Positions 1-8,682 of a stretch of 51,176 nucleotides of DNA are shown one piece after another. The stretch is from an uncultured Bacilli bacterium (GTDB lineage Bacteria > Bacillota_I > Bacilli_A > RF39 > UBA660). A program made the position numbers and the translations under genes. The notes below the pieces were generated by a model that saw nothing but the letters and a program-made list of their open reading frames with translations, was not told where the DNA came from and ran no database searches. Positions within the stretch are counted from its first letter, which is position 1, and the number at the start of each line of letters is the position of its first letter. Location: contig CANPZX010000002.1 in NCBI GenBank assembly GCA_947589195.1, positions 1 through 51,176 on the forward strand, read 5' to 3'.

Positions 1-175
1 ATTTGGTTGTCTCACAAACCCTTATAAATAAAGGGTTTCAACAAAAATGGAGCGCTATTGCGCTCCTTCAGGGGGTTTTGGTTGATCCATTCTCACACAA
101 AATCGTAAGAACGATCGAAAGGTTAGCATGACAAACTATCATGCTATCTAAATGATATAATGATTTTTTTTCTTT
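1..175. other. Hairpin-dense, GC-richer segment of unknown nature (candidate structured RNA)
   Basis: Within about 150 bases there are four clean inverted repeats: 17-39 (AAACCCTT arms), 49-66 (GGAGCG/CGCTCC), 103-115 (ATCGT/ACGAT) and 123-145 (TAGCATG/CATGCTA). A T8 run follows at about 163-170. The base composition is clearly richer in GC than the neighbouring DNA. On the plus strand one frame stays open from position 3 to a TGA at 126-128 (41 codons), so this could also be the 3' end of a gene lying to the left. I recognise neither an RNA family nor a protein here. The T-run after the last hairpin would suit a plus-strand RNA ending near 170. Confidence 0.35.
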
Positions 176-228
176 GTCAAACAAATTCCTCTTAAAAAAA
201 TTAGTTTCTTAAAATATGACGTTAACTA

Positions 229-268
229 ATAATAAAATAAATGTAAATTTACATTTACTTTATTATTA
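229..268 (-). terminator. Long near-perfect inverted repeat, terminator of the DUF975 gene
   Basis: An AT-rich inverted repeat centred on GTAAATTTAC spans this stretch. Its arms of about 18 bases pair almost completely. It sits directly after the stop codon of the leftward gene at 266. It may work in both directions. Confidence 0.6.
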
Positions 269-892
269 TTCTTCTAAATCTTTGTCTTTAAGTTTTATAA
301 GTTCATTATAATATAGAACTTCTGAAGTACTTATATAAGGTATTACATAAATATAAGCTATCCCAAAAGTAATTGCTCCTAGTAACATCCAGCCAATGAA
401 ACTTAAAATAAAAACAAAATAATCAAATTTATAACCATTCATTAATTTTTTACTCATACTAAGATATTCCATTGGTTGTTTACCCGGCTTATCAATATAT
501 AAATAATAAACCATGGAATAAGATAAAGCCGCGATAATACCAGGAACAATAAACAACAGACCCCACAATAAAGTAAATAAGGACATAAGTAATGAAATAG
601 CAACAATTGGTAAAACTTCACTAACATACTTAAATAAATCATGATAACTATAACTTTCACCACGAACAATCTTTAATAAATAGCTAATTAAACCCACTGA
701 TAATGTAGATATAAATAATGACGCTACAAAAGTTAAAGCTAACCCAATGTTACTTTTATCACCAAATATTAATAAAATAAGAAATGATATAACTGAATCA
801 AGCCCCACAACGATTAACTCACCTAGCCAAAGATCTTTAAATTTATTTTTTACTATTTCTTTCGCTTTGTTTTTAATTTCAACTCTATTCAT
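266..892 (-). CDS. DUF975 family integral membrane protein
   Basis: This 208-residue protein is mostly hydrophobic, with about five or six membrane segments: roughly residues 30-45, 50-70, 90-125 and 158-188. The N-terminal R-x-E-I-K-x-K-A-K pattern, the central 'PGIIAALSYSMV' and the 'LSFIGWMLL' segment match the DUF975 family as I know it. That family consists of small Firmicutes membrane proteins of unknown function. A strong AGGAGG lies 7 bases before the ATG, so the start is well supported. The gene stands alone, between a terminator hairpin downstream and recG upstream, which runs in the same direction 44 bases away. The family assignment is from recognised sequence patterns; no function is claimed. 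Confidence 0.75.
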   Translation of the reverse strand: MNRVEIKNKAKEIVKNKFKDLWLGELIVVGLDSVISFLILLIFGDKSNIGLALTFVASLFISTLSVGLISYLLKIVRGESYSYHDLFKYVSEVLPIVAISLLMSLFTLLWGLLFIVPGIIAALSYSMVYYLYIDKPGKQPMEYLSMSKKLMNGYKFDYFVFILSFIGWMLLGAITFGIAYIYVIPYISTSEVLYYNELIKLKDKDLEE

Positions 893-936
893 TTGTTAAC
901 CTCCTCCTAATTAATATTATAATTTAGGGAACTTAT

Positions 937-2925
937 TTAATCAAGATTTGTTAAATTATTTAAGATATTTTGATATTTTTTATTATTTTCATATAAACCT
1001 TTCATTAAGAAATCATTACTATCTTCTTTCGCTTGTAATAATATTTTGAAATCTCTTTTTAAATCAGCAATTTTAAAAACCATATCACCACTTTGTTTGG
1101 TGCCAAATAAATCTCCTTCGCGGCGCATTAAAAAGTCCTGTTCACTAATATAAAAACCATCATTACTTTCTTCTAAAACTTTTAAACGTTTTGTATCATC
1201 ATATTTAGTAATTAAATAGCAATAACTTTCTAAACTATTTCTCCCGACCCGTCCTCTTAATTGATGAAGAGTTGCTAAACCATACATTTCCGCATTAAAA
1301 ATTACAATAGTCGTGGCATTAGAAACATCGACTCCTACTTCAATTACCGTCGTAGCAATTAAAACTTTAATATCACCATTTTTAAAATCATTCATAATCT
1401 TTTCTTTTTCTTTAGGTTTTACTTTACCATGTAATATTTCCATAGGTACTTTACCATTAAAAGCAGTATTAAAACTTTCTTTTAAAGAAACGACATCATG
1501 TACATCTCTTGTTTCATTTTCTTCTATCGCTGGGGCAACAACATATATTTGATGACCAAGTTTTAGTTCTTCCCAAAGACTTTGTAAAACACTTTTTAAT
1601 TCACTTTCTTTTTTTATCATGGTTTTAATTTCTTTGCGTCCATTCGGTTTTGTTTTTATTAAACTAGTATCCATATCCTTGTAAATAACTAAGGCATAAG
1701 TTCTGGGAATGGGAGTAGCACTCATATAAATAATGTCAGGCATATAACCTTTACTTTGAAATATATTTCTTTGATTAACCCCAAAGCGATGCTGTTCATC
1801 TGTAATTACTAAACCTAATTTTTTAAATTCCACATTACTACTTAATAAAGCATGGGTTCCAATTAAAATATCAATTTCACCCTTTTTTAATCTTGCTAAA
1901 ATATTTTCTTTTTCTTTTTTAGTTTGACTACCAGTTAGTAATTCTACACAGACATTAAAATCTTTTAATAATTTTTGGATACTCATAAAGTGTTGGGTAG
2001 CTAAAATTTCTGTCGGTGCCATCAAAGCACTTTGATATCCTGATAAAAAATTGGCATAAGATGCAATGGTGGCAACAATTGTTTTGCCACTTCCAACATC
2101 ACCTTCGATTAAACGATTCATTCTTTTTTTACTTCTTAAATCATTTAAACAAGCCGTGATGGCTTCTTGTTGATCACTCGTTAAAGTAAAAGGTAAACTG
2201 GTAATTAATTTTTTCACATCCTCATTTATAAATTCATGAGTTAAACCATTCATTTGAGAATTCTTAATTTTTAAATAATTTATTTTCAACATAAAAACAA
2301 AAAATTCTTCATAAATAAGCCTTAATTTAGCCTTTTTTAAGTTGGTAATATCTTCCGGGTTATGGATAATTTCTAAAGCTTCTTTTTTCGAAATAAAATT
2401 ATATTTTTCCCTAATATGTTCGGGAATATAGTCAACTATTTCAGGGTTTTCTTTTAAAGCATTTAAAATAATATCATTTAATTCTTTATTTTTAATATTT
2501 TTATCTTTATGATAAATCGGTTCTATTTTGGGATTAAGGGTTTTAGAAAGACGAATATCACTAGCAACAAAATTATTTTTTTTGCTATCATATTTTCCGA
2601 CTAAAGTAATTTCTTTACCTAAACTTAAGTTTTTTTTTATAAAAGCCCGATTAAAAATAACCACATTTACTAAATTATTGGAAGTATTTACTTTAAAAGA
2701 TAAACGATTTAAATTTTTTTTAATAAAAAAAACTTTAGGTTCAGTATCAATTGTTGCATTAATCGTAATCGTCGTGTTTTCGGGAGCATCTTTAATATTA
2801 ATGGGATTATAAACATTATAACGATACGGATAATTGTTTATTAAATCTTGAATGGTATAGATACCTAATTTATTTAAATTAGTAATCGTTTTGGGTCCAA
2901 CTTTTTTAATATCCATAAGTTCCAT
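937..2925 (-). CDS. recG: ATP-dependent DNA helicase RecG
   Basis: RecG remodels stalled replication forks and Holliday junctions in the cytoplasm. The 662-residue length is normal for the family. The N-terminal wedge/OB region (about residues 1-150) contains an HhH-like 'VGPKTITNLNKLGI'. The superfamily 2 motor follows: Walker A GDVGSGKT at 275-282, the DEQH box at 376-379, SATPIPRT at 402-409 and the C-terminal QLRGRVGR at 555-562. The following TRG-type region contains 'FLMRREGDLFGTKQSG', characteristic of RecG. An AGGA lies 9 bases or so upstream of the ATG. A second ATG three codons in is possible but less well placed. No frameshift or missing motif is visible. The gene is probably expressed alone or with the DUF975 gene downstream. 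Confidence 0.97.
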   Translation of the reverse strand: MELMDIKKVGPKTITNLNKLGIYTIQDLINNYPYRYNVYNPINIKDAPENTTITINATIDTEPKVFFIKKNLNRLSFKVNTSNNLVNVVIFNRAFIKKNLSLGKEITLVGKYDSKKNNFVASDIRLSKTLNPKIEPIYHKDKNIKNKELNDIILNALKENPEIVDYIPEHIREKYNFISKKEALEIIHNPEDITNLKKAKLRLIYEEFFVFMLKINYLKIKNSQMNGLTHEFINEDVKKLITSLPFTLTSDQQEAITACLNDLRSKKRMNRLIEGDVGSGKTIVATIASYANFLSGYQSALMAPTEILATQHFMSIQKLLKDFNVCVELLTGSQTKKEKENILARLKKGEIDILIGTHALLSSNVEFKKLGLVITDEQHRFGVNQRNIFQSKGYMPDIIYMSATPIPRTYALVIYKDMDTSLIKTKPNGRKEIKTMIKKESELKSVLQSLWEELKLGHQIYVVAPAIEENETRDVHDVVSLKESFNTAFNGKVPMEILHGKVKPKEKEKIMNDFKNGDIKVLIATTVIEVGVDVSNATTIVIFNAEMYGLATLHQLRGRVGRNSLESYCYLITKYDDTKRLKVLEESNDGFYISEQDFLMRREGDLFGTKQSGDMVFKIADLKRDFKILLQAKEDSNDFLMKGLYENNKKYQNILNNLTNLD

Positions 2926-2998
2926 AAATTTGTACTTCCTTTATAATTAAATTATAACAAAACTTACGATAATTTTTAATATTTTTGCGAAAAAAATG

Positions 2999-3027
2999 TT
3001 GACAAATTACTTAACTTTGATTAGTAT
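2999..3027 (+). promoter_or_regulatory. Sigma-A-type promoter of a candidate small RNA
   Basis: A perfect -35 TTGACA (2999-3004) is followed after 17 bases by TAGTAT (3022-3027). It points away from recG and into a gene-free stretch that ends in a terminator, with no plus-strand reading frame in between. Confidence 0.65.
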
Positions 3028-3034
3028 ATATCTC

Positions 3035-3182
3035 ACCAATTCACCAAAAGGCGAATTGGTGCTAGTATCACACTAGTCAACCCCTTTTTATTCTTTTAGA
3101 AGCTGTCTTCAGGGGGCAGCTTCAGTTTGTGGAATGATAAACGTTGTTAAGTTTTATTTTAGCTTAACAACGTTTTTGTTTT
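3035..3182 (+). ncRNA. Candidate small structured RNA of about 148 nt
   Basis: A consensus promoter at 2999-3027 would start transcription near 3034-3035. The predicted transcript contains hairpins at 3034-3061 (CACCAATTC arms), 3062-3076 (CTAGT arms) and 3099-3123 (GAAGCTG arms). It ends in a 13-bp hairpin (3139-3175) followed by a T-rich tail. No open reading frame of note lies inside, and no plus-strand gene follows, so a riboswitch or leader is unlikely. I could not match it to 6S RNA, SRP RNA, tmRNA or RNase P RNA. Its 3' end touches the 3' end of the convergent pyruvate:ferredoxin oxidoreductase gene. The RNA call rests on the promoter-hairpins-terminator arrangement alone. Confidence 0.5.
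3139..3182 (+). terminator. Rho-independent terminator of the candidate small RNA
   Basis: The arms AAACGTTGTTAAG (3139-3151) and CTTAACAACGTTT (3163-3175) pair perfectly around an 11-base loop and are followed by TTGTTTTTT on the plus strand. The tail on the minus strand is not T-rich, so the terminator mainly serves plus-strand transcription. Confidence 0.75.
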
Positions 3183-6100
3183 TTAGTTATTTATTAATTT
3201 TTGATAATATTCATATCTTTGCATTGCCGCTTCTTTATTTAAATCAAGTAAAGTTTTGGCTAAAGAGGCATCTTTTATTTTTAAAGCATGAAATCTAGTT
3301 TCGTTATCTAAAAATTCCGAATATTTCGAAAAATCTGGTTTAGCTGAATCAAAATATAATTTTTCTTCTTGAGGATTATAATGCATTAGAAGTTGATAAC
3401 CACATTCGACAGCGAGTTTTTGTTCACTGGTTGTACAAGATAAGCCATTTTTAATACCATGTTCAACACATGGAGCATAAGCAATGACAATACTTGGGCC
3501 ATCATGGTTTTCCGCTTCGGTTAAAACTTTAATGGCTTGTATAAAGTTAGCGCCCAAAGAGATAGCTCCAACATAACAATTAGGATAACACATGGCTATT
3601 TTGAATAAATCTTTTTTCGCCGTTTTTTTACCAAAATCAGCAAATTCAGCTACTTGACCAATCGTAGATGATTTAGACATTTGACCACCAGTATTTGAAT
3701 ATACCTCAGTATCTAAGACTAAGATTTTTATTTTCTCATTACTTGATAAAATATGATCAATACCGCCAAAACCAATATCATAAGCCCAACCATCGCCACC
3801 AATAGCCCAGACGCTGCGACTAGGTAAATAGTTTAAAAGATTTTGTAAGTCTTTAGGGATCGTCATTTTACTTAAGTCTTCTTTTAATCTACTAGTAATG
3901 GTAAAATCATCAGGATTTTCCAAATATTCTTGATATTTAACTTTTACTTCATCATCTACTAAAGGTAGGGATTGTTCCATAATAGCTTTTATTTGGTTTC
4001 TTTTTTGTTTGTAGGATAAATACATACCATAAGCAAATTCGGCATTATCTTCAAATAAACTATTAGCCCACGGAATTAAATATGGTGTAGATGGAACACT
4101 TCCCCCATAAATACTTGAGCAACCCGTAGCATTAGCAATGATAAGTTTTTTCCCAACAATTTGGGTTAATAACCGAATGTATGATGTTTCACCACATCCG
4201 GCACAAGCTCCAGGAAATTCAAATAAAGGTTTAACAAAACTCAAATCTTTAGGAGTATTTTTCTCTTTAACAATTGGATTTTCATATTCATTAAAATAAT
4301 AATTACTTACTTTTTGATTTTCTTTAGAATATGGACCAAATTCTAAAGCTTTTTTTCCTTTTAAACCCGGACAAATATTAAGGCATAAGCCACAACTAGT
4401 ACAATCTTCTTCACTAATACTTACTAAATAATTATATTTATCATCCCCGATTAAAGGTTTTCCGATATTTTTATCTAATGTTTTAAAGCTTCTAATCACG
4501 GCATGAGGACAAACAAAACTACATAAACCACATTCACTACAATTTTCTGGTAGCCATTTAGCTACCTTATCCGCAGTTTTACGTTTTTCATTTTTTGCTA
4601 ATCCGCCCGGGAAAGTACCATCTTTAAAACTTAAGCAATCACTTACTTTTAAAGTATTACCTAGACGATGATTAATTTTAGTAAAGACATCATCATCCCA
4701 ATTTATTTCTACTTCTTCTTCATTTAACTTCACTTTATAAATTTCTTCTAAACTATTTCTAATGGCTTTTAAGTTATTATTAATAACTTCTTCCCCTTTA
4801 TTTTTAAAATCATCTTGAATAGTTTTACTTACTAACTCTAAAGCATTTTTTATCCCTAGTAGTTTTAGAATAACGACTTCCATTATTTTATTAATTTTAC
4901 CTTTAATACCACTTGTAAGGGCGATATCACTAGCATCAATAACTAAAACTGTAATATTTCTTTCTTTAATTATTTTTTTATCATGACTACTAATTTTATG
5001 ATTTAATTCTTTAGCATTAGTCGTGTTAATAAGTAAGGTTCCATCTTCCTTGATATTATCTAACATATGATATTTTAAAAAGTATTCATCTTTTGTCACA
5101 ACAACTAAATTAGGATTAGTACAATAATAAGGAGCTTCAACATTTTCTTCTTTTATTCTTAAATTACTTACTGTTAGGCCTCCACTTTTTTTCGAATCAT
5201 ATTCAAAATAACCATCTACATATTTATTTTGTTCTAAAGCAACTAATTTTAATATGGATTTACTAGCACTTACCATGCCATCGCTACCAAAACCATAAAT
5301 AACGATTTCGGAGGCCTTTAAATCAATATTATAATCAAATTTGGGTAATGATAGATGGGTGACATCATCGATAATTCCAATTGTAAAGTTATTTTGTAAA
5401 GTAGATTCTAGCATTTTGTAAACACTGTAAATATCGGCTGGGGTGGTATTTTTACTAGAAATTCCATATCTTCCACCGACGATATGACAACCCATATCTT
5501 TAAGAGCAGCAAGACAGTCAAGATATAATGGTTCACCAATGCTTCCACTTTCTTTAGTTCGATCTAAGACAGCAATATTTTTTACAGTTTTAGGGATAAC
5601 TTTAGTTAAGTATTCTTGACTAAATGGCCGATATAAATGCACTTCTACTAAACCAATTTTTTGATTATGTTTTAATTCTTCATTTATAACTAATTTAATT
5701 GTATCACAGACACTACCCATGGCAATGATTATATTCTCGGCATCAGGACTTCCATAATAATTAAAAGGTGCATAACTGGTATGAGCAAATTCATTAACTT
5801 TTTGCATATAGTTATTAACAATATCCGGAATTTTTAAATAATCTTGGTTTCTGGCTTCGATGGTTTGAAAATAGATATCTTCATTAAATGCTAAACCTTT
5901 TTCAATAGGATTATTGATATTTAAGGCTCGATTTTTAAATTGAGTTAATTTATCTTGATTAATAAGTTTTAAGAAGTTAGCCTCATCAATAGAATCAAGG
6001 GTTGTAAGGGCATGTGAGGTTCTAAATCCATCAAAAAAGTGTAAAAATGGTAAACTGCCTTCTATAGCACTAAGATGGGCAATTCCGCCAAGAAGATAAG

Positions 6101-6536
6101 CATCTAAAGCATTGGTGGACGCTAGTATACAAAAACCAGTACTTCTAGTCGCATAAATATCACTATGGTCCCCAAAGATACTTAAGCCATGAGTCGCAAT
6201 AGTTCGAGAAGCTACATGGATAACTCCGGGAAGCATTTCCCCAGCAATTTTATACATATTGGGAATCATTAAAAGTAAACCTTGACTAGCGGTAAAGGTA
6301 CTAGCTAGGGAACCACTTATTAAAGCGCCGTGCAGGCATCCAGCCGCCCCCGCTTCACTTTGCATTTCCACTAGTTCAACTTTGTTATTAAATAAATTTT
6401 TTTTATCCGTATGATTTAAATAATCAATATTAGAAGCCATGGGACTAGATGGAGTTATGGGATATATCGAAGCAACCTCACTAAATAAAAAAGCTATTTT
6501 TGAACATTCTTGATTAGCATCTGTAACAATTCGCAT
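3183..6536 (-). CDS. nifJ: Pyruvate:ferredoxin (flavodoxin) oxidoreductase
   Basis: This single-chain PFOR oxidises pyruvate with CoA to acetyl-CoA and CO2 and reduces ferredoxin or flavodoxin, a central step in anaerobic fermentation. The 1117-residue length is close to the usual ~1170. Domains run in the standard order. The N-terminal pyrimidine-binding part carries PITPSSP near residue 26-32. A domain III/IV region follows. The ferredoxin insert has two 4Fe-4S motifs (C666, C669, C672, C676 and C712, C715, C718, C722). The C-terminal TPP domain has GDGWAYDIGFGG at 914-925 and the following SNTGGQ. Cysteines 778, 781 and 806 fit the third cluster. An AGGAG lies before the ATG. The gene is probably a single transcription unit. 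Its presence argues for an obligate or facultative anaerobe. Confidence 0.96.
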   Translation of the reverse strand: MRIVTDANQECSKIAFLFSEVASIYPITPSSPMASNIDYLNHTDKKNLFNNKVELVEMQSEAGAAGCLHGALISGSLASTFTASQGLLLMIPNMYKIAGEMLPGVIHVASRTIATHGLSIFGDHSDIYATRSTGFCILASTNALDAYLLGGIAHLSAIEGSLPFLHFFDGFRTSHALTTLDSIDEANFLKLINQDKLTQFKNRALNINNPIEKGLAFNEDIYFQTIEARNQDYLKIPDIVNNYMQKVNEFAHTSYAPFNYYGSPDAENIIIAMGSVCDTIKLVINEELKHNQKIGLVEVHLYRPFSQEYLTKVIPKTVKNIAVLDRTKESGSIGEPLYLDCLAALKDMGCHIVGGRYGISSKNTTPADIYSVYKMLESTLQNNFTIGIIDDVTHLSLPKFDYNIDLKASEIVIYGFGSDGMVSASKSILKLVALEQNKYVDGYFEYDSKKSGGLTVSNLRIKEENVEAPYYCTNPNLVVVTKDEYFLKYHMLDNIKEDGTLLINTTNAKELNHKISSHDKKIIKERNITVLVIDASDIALTSGIKGKINKIMEVVILKLLGIKNALELVSKTIQDDFKNKGEEVINNNLKAIRNSLEEIYKVKLNEEEVEINWDDDVFTKINHRLGNTLKVSDCLSFKDGTFPGGLAKNEKRKTADKVAKWLPENCSECGLCSFVCPHAVIRSFKTLDKNIGKPLIGDDKYNYLVSISEEDCTSCGLCLNICPGLKGKKALEFGPYSKENQKVSNYYFNEYENPIVKEKNTPKDLSFVKPLFEFPGACAGCGETSYIRLLTQIVGKKLIIANATGCSSIYGGSVPSTPYLIPWANSLFEDNAEFAYGMYLSYKQKRNQIKAIMEQSLPLVDDEVKVKYQEYLENPDDFTITSRLKEDLSKMTIPKDLQNLLNYLPSRSVWAIGGDGWAYDIGFGGIDHILSSNEKIKILVLDTEVYSNTGGQMSKSSTIGQVAEFADFGKKTAKKDLFKIAMCYPNCYVGAISLGANFIQAIKVLTEAENHDGPSIVIAYAPCVEHGIKNGLSCTTSEQKLAVECGYQLLMHYNPQEEKLYFDSAKPDFSKYSEFLDNETRFHALKIKDASLAKTLLDLNKEAAMQRYEYYQKLINN

Positions 6537-6590
6537 TTTATCAGTCTCCTATCATCTAAATTTTAACAAAATTTAAATAAAGTAGCAATA

Positions 6591-7100
6591 TTATGAAGAC
6601 TTATTTAAAGAATTTTGTTCTAAAAGTAAAAGTTTTCTCTTTAGATCTAACCCACCAGCATAACCAGTTAAAGAACCATCAGAACCTATAACCCGATGGC
6701 AAGGGATTATTATAGATATAGGATTTTTACTTATCGCATTTCCGATAGCTTGATTAGCCATCTTTTTATTGGTTATCGCCATATATTTTTCTTTAATGTC
6801 TTTATAGGTGGTAGTCTCACCATAAGGAATAGTTTTTAAAATTTCCCAGACTTCTTTTTGAAATAAAGTACCGATAGGTTGTAAATTTAAGATATTAATA
6901 TGAGGATTTTCACCTCTAAAATAAGCATCTAACCATTTTTTTACTATTTTAAAAATAGGTAAATTATCTTTCTTAATTAAATTTTCCTTTACTTTGGAGC
7001 AAAAATATTTTTGCTTTTCTATCCATAAACCAACTAAGGATTCGCCATCACTTACTAAAGTTATTAAACCAACTACTGTTTTATAAGTTGTATAATACAT
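6591..7100 (-). CDS. ogt: Methylated-DNA--protein-cysteine methyltransferase
   Basis: This suicide repair protein transfers the methyl group from O6-methylguanine (and O4-methylthymine) to its own cysteine. The 169 residues include the catalytic PCHRV with Cys134, the upstream 'YGETTTYKDI' that starts the DNA-binding domain, and the 'NPISIIIPCHRVIGSDGSLT' core. 'GYAGGLDLKRKLLLLE' closes the domain as usual. The N-terminal ~75 residues form the degenerate ribonuclease-like domain typical of Ogt/AGT. The gene follows nifJ on the same strand, with 54 bases between the two, but nothing shows whether they share a transcript. I see no LexA-like box here. Confidence 0.95.
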   Translation of the reverse strand: MYYTTYKTVVGLITLVSDGESLVGLWIEKQKYFCSKVKENLIKKDNLPIFKIVKKWLDAYFRGENPHINILNLQPIGTLFQKEVWEILKTIPYGETTTYKDIKEKYMAITNKKMANQAIGNAISKNPISIIIPCHRVIGSDGSLTGYAGGLDLKRKLLLLEQNSLNKSS

Positions 7101-7178
7101 TATTTCACCTTCAAAACTAAAATTATTATATAGAAAACCTAAAAAAAAGACAACTTTGTTGCCTTTTTTAAATACTAC

Positions 7179-7589
7179 TTAATCTTCAATTTCGATGCAT
7201 TTTTTAGTTTGTTCTTCTTTATATTCTTTTTTAGGTAATGTAATATCTAAAATACCATTTTTAAATGAAGCTTTAATATCTTCTTCGGTAATTTCATCAC
7301 CTACATAGAAACTTCTTTGATATTCGCCACTATATCTTTCCCGACGAATAAATTTACCTTCTTCTTTTTCTTCATTATCACTAGAAGTTTTCGCACTGAT
7401 AGTTAAATAGCCATTATCAATTTCCAATTTAATGTTTTCTTTATTAAGTCCCGGTAAATCGACAATTAATTCATAATTATTGTCATGCTCCTTAATATCA
7501 GTTTTCATCATCTTCGTATTCTCTTTGAAAAAAGAATCATCAAAAAAGTCATCAAATACATCAAAATTTCTTCTTGGTACTAACATCAT
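7179..7589 (-). CDS. Small heat shock protein, Hsp20/alpha-crystallin family
   Basis: Hsp20 proteins bind unfolding proteins without ATP and hold them for refolding. The alpha-crystallin domain runs from about 'MKTDIKEHDNNYELIVDLPG' to the C-terminal 'GILDITLPKK', followed by a short charged tail ending IEIED. The open frame extends upstream to 7637, but an AAAGGA places translation at the ATG ending at 7589, the first of two in a row. That gives a 137-residue protein beginning MMLVPRRNF, the length expected for the family. It is driven by a CIRCE-overlapping promoter at 7683-7724, so HrcA is the likely repressor. The 5' UTR of about 85 bases contains hairpins near the ribosome binding site. 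Confidence 0.94.
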   Translation of the reverse strand: MMLVPRRNFDVFDDFFDDSFFKENTKMMKTDIKEHDNNYELIVDLPGLNKENIKLEIDNGYLTISAKTSSDNEEKEEGKFIRRERYSGEYQRSFYVGDEITEEDIKASFKNGILDITLPKKEYKEEQTKKCIEIED

Positions 7590-7682
7590 AATTATCATTC
7601 CTTTCACATGTGCGCTTGCACGATTGTAGGTGCACATAATATAATTTTAATACCATAGGATTTTTCTTTTTCCTACGATTAA

Positions 7683-7711
7683 ATAATAGCACTACTATTA
7701 GCACTTGTCAA
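7683..7711 (-). promoter_or_regulatory. hsp20 promoter
   Basis: Read on the minus strand, TTGACA (complement at 7706-7711) is followed after exactly 17 bases by TATTAT (complement at 7683-7688). The -35 box lies inside the CIRCE operator, which is the arrangement expected for HrcA repression. Confidence 0.8.
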
Positions 7712-7724
7712 TAGTAAGTGCTAA
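7698..7724 (-). promoter_or_regulatory. CIRCE operator (HrcA binding site)
   Basis: The arms TTAGCACTT and AAGTGCTAA are perfect inverted repeats separated by 9 bases. This matches the CIRCE consensus TTAGCACTC-N9-GAGTGCTAA except at the innermost base of each arm, where T/A replaces C/G. It overlaps the -35 box of the hsp20 promoter. hrcA itself is not in the window. Confidence 0.88.
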
Positions 7725-7729
7725 TTTTT

Positions 7730-8614
7730 TTAATCATTAGCGGCCTTAGATATTTCTTCAATAGATTTTTGATTATTTTGTAAAAGAGCAGCACTTGTCC
7801 AACTAGAAGTTAAGCCAAAATCAATATAAATTAATTGCCCAGACATATAAGAACAAATATCACTACCAATTACCACTAAAGGATAACCCATATCTTCAGG
7901 TTTGGCAGCATAGCCATTCCAACTTTTTAAGAAGATATTATTAATCATTTCTTCGCCCTCTTTTTCATTGCCACTTGGGCTAGTTGATTTATTAAAGTCT
8001 TCGGTTAGCCCAGTAATAGTATCCCCTGGATTAATCGCATTTAAACGGATTTTTTTATTAATAAATTCCGGACTCATACATTTATAGGTTACATATGATT
8101 CTAAACATTGTTTAGCAAAAACATAAGCACTCTCTATTAAATCAGGATGATTTTCATACCAAGCCATAGCTTCATCCCAAGTTTTTAAATTAATAAGTTC
8201 CACAGCTTTGTCATATACTTGTTGCCAACCAAAACCACCAACAGATGAGATAAAGGTAATAGAACCATGTTCACTCATCCTAGGTAGTAAAGAATCAGCC
8301 ATATATTTTTGGCTATAAAAGTTTACTTTTTGAACTTGTAATTCTTTTCCGGGAAAATAAGCTATCCCATGACATAAAAAGATGGCATCAATTTTTTCTG
8401 GTAATTCCCTCATTACTTTATCAATTTCTTCTTTTTTACTTAAATCTGCCTGAAAAGCTTCTTTTACTGGTAAATCAATAGGATTAATATCGATAGCATA
8501 AACATTAGCCCCGAGTTCTAGTAATAATTCTGTAGCACTACGACTCATGCCCGATGCCGCGCCAGTTATTACGACATTTTTTCCTTCATAACCAAATAAT
8601 TTTTTTAAATCCAT
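7730..8614 (-). CDS. NAD-dependent short-chain dehydrogenase/reductase (hydroxysteroid dehydrogenase-like)
   Basis: This is a classical SDR of 294 residues. The cofactor motif is T17-GAASGMS. An acidic Asp42 at the end of the second strand favours NAD over NADP. The catalytic set is Ser123/124 and Tyr164-xxx-Lys168 ('YVFAK'), and 'NAINPGDTITGL' follows. The long insertion between the serine and tyrosine (residues 126-160) and the overall layout recall 3-alpha-hydroxysteroid dehydrogenases of the HsdA/BaiA type. That subfamily call is only an impression. The substrate could be a steroid, bile acid or another alcohol. A strong GGAGGG lies before the ATG. The stop codon is only a few bases from the hsp20 CIRCE element. 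Confidence 0.85.
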   Translation of the reverse strand: MDLKKLFGYEGKNVVITGAASGMSRSATELLLELGANVYAIDINPIDLPVKEAFQADLSKKEEIDKVMRELPEKIDAIFLCHGIAYFPGKELQVQKVNFYSQKYMADSLLPRMSEHGSITFISSVGGFGWQQVYDKAVELINLKTWDEAMAWYENHPDLIESAYVFAKQCLESYVTYKCMSPEFINKKIRLNAINPGDTITGLTEDFNKSTSPSGNEKEGEEMINNIFLKSWNGYAAKPEDMGYPLVVIGSDICSYMSGQLIYIDFGLTSSWTSAALLQNNQKSIEEISKAAND

Positions 8615-8682
8615 TAAAATTCCCTCCTTATTATTGGTTATTTTAAGTATACCACTTTTTAAGAAAATTATAAAAAAATAAT

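Noticed and set aside
1..130. CRISPR array or tracrRNA at the left edge
   Set aside because: GGTTG...TCTCACA-like motifs occur twice, but spacing and sequence are not regular repeats, there are no spacers, and no cas gene is in view. Kept only as a structured segment.
454..2812. Antisense or other-frame reading frames at 454-669, 1313-1552 and 2528-2812
   Set aside because: They lie inside the DUF975 and recG genes in other frames, have no ribosome binding sites and no recognisable protein features.
3034..3175. 6S RNA, SRP RNA or riboswitch
   Set aside because: The hairpins do not form the 6S rod with a central bubble, the SRP GGAA-tetraloop motif is absent, and no plus-strand gene follows for a riboswitch to control.
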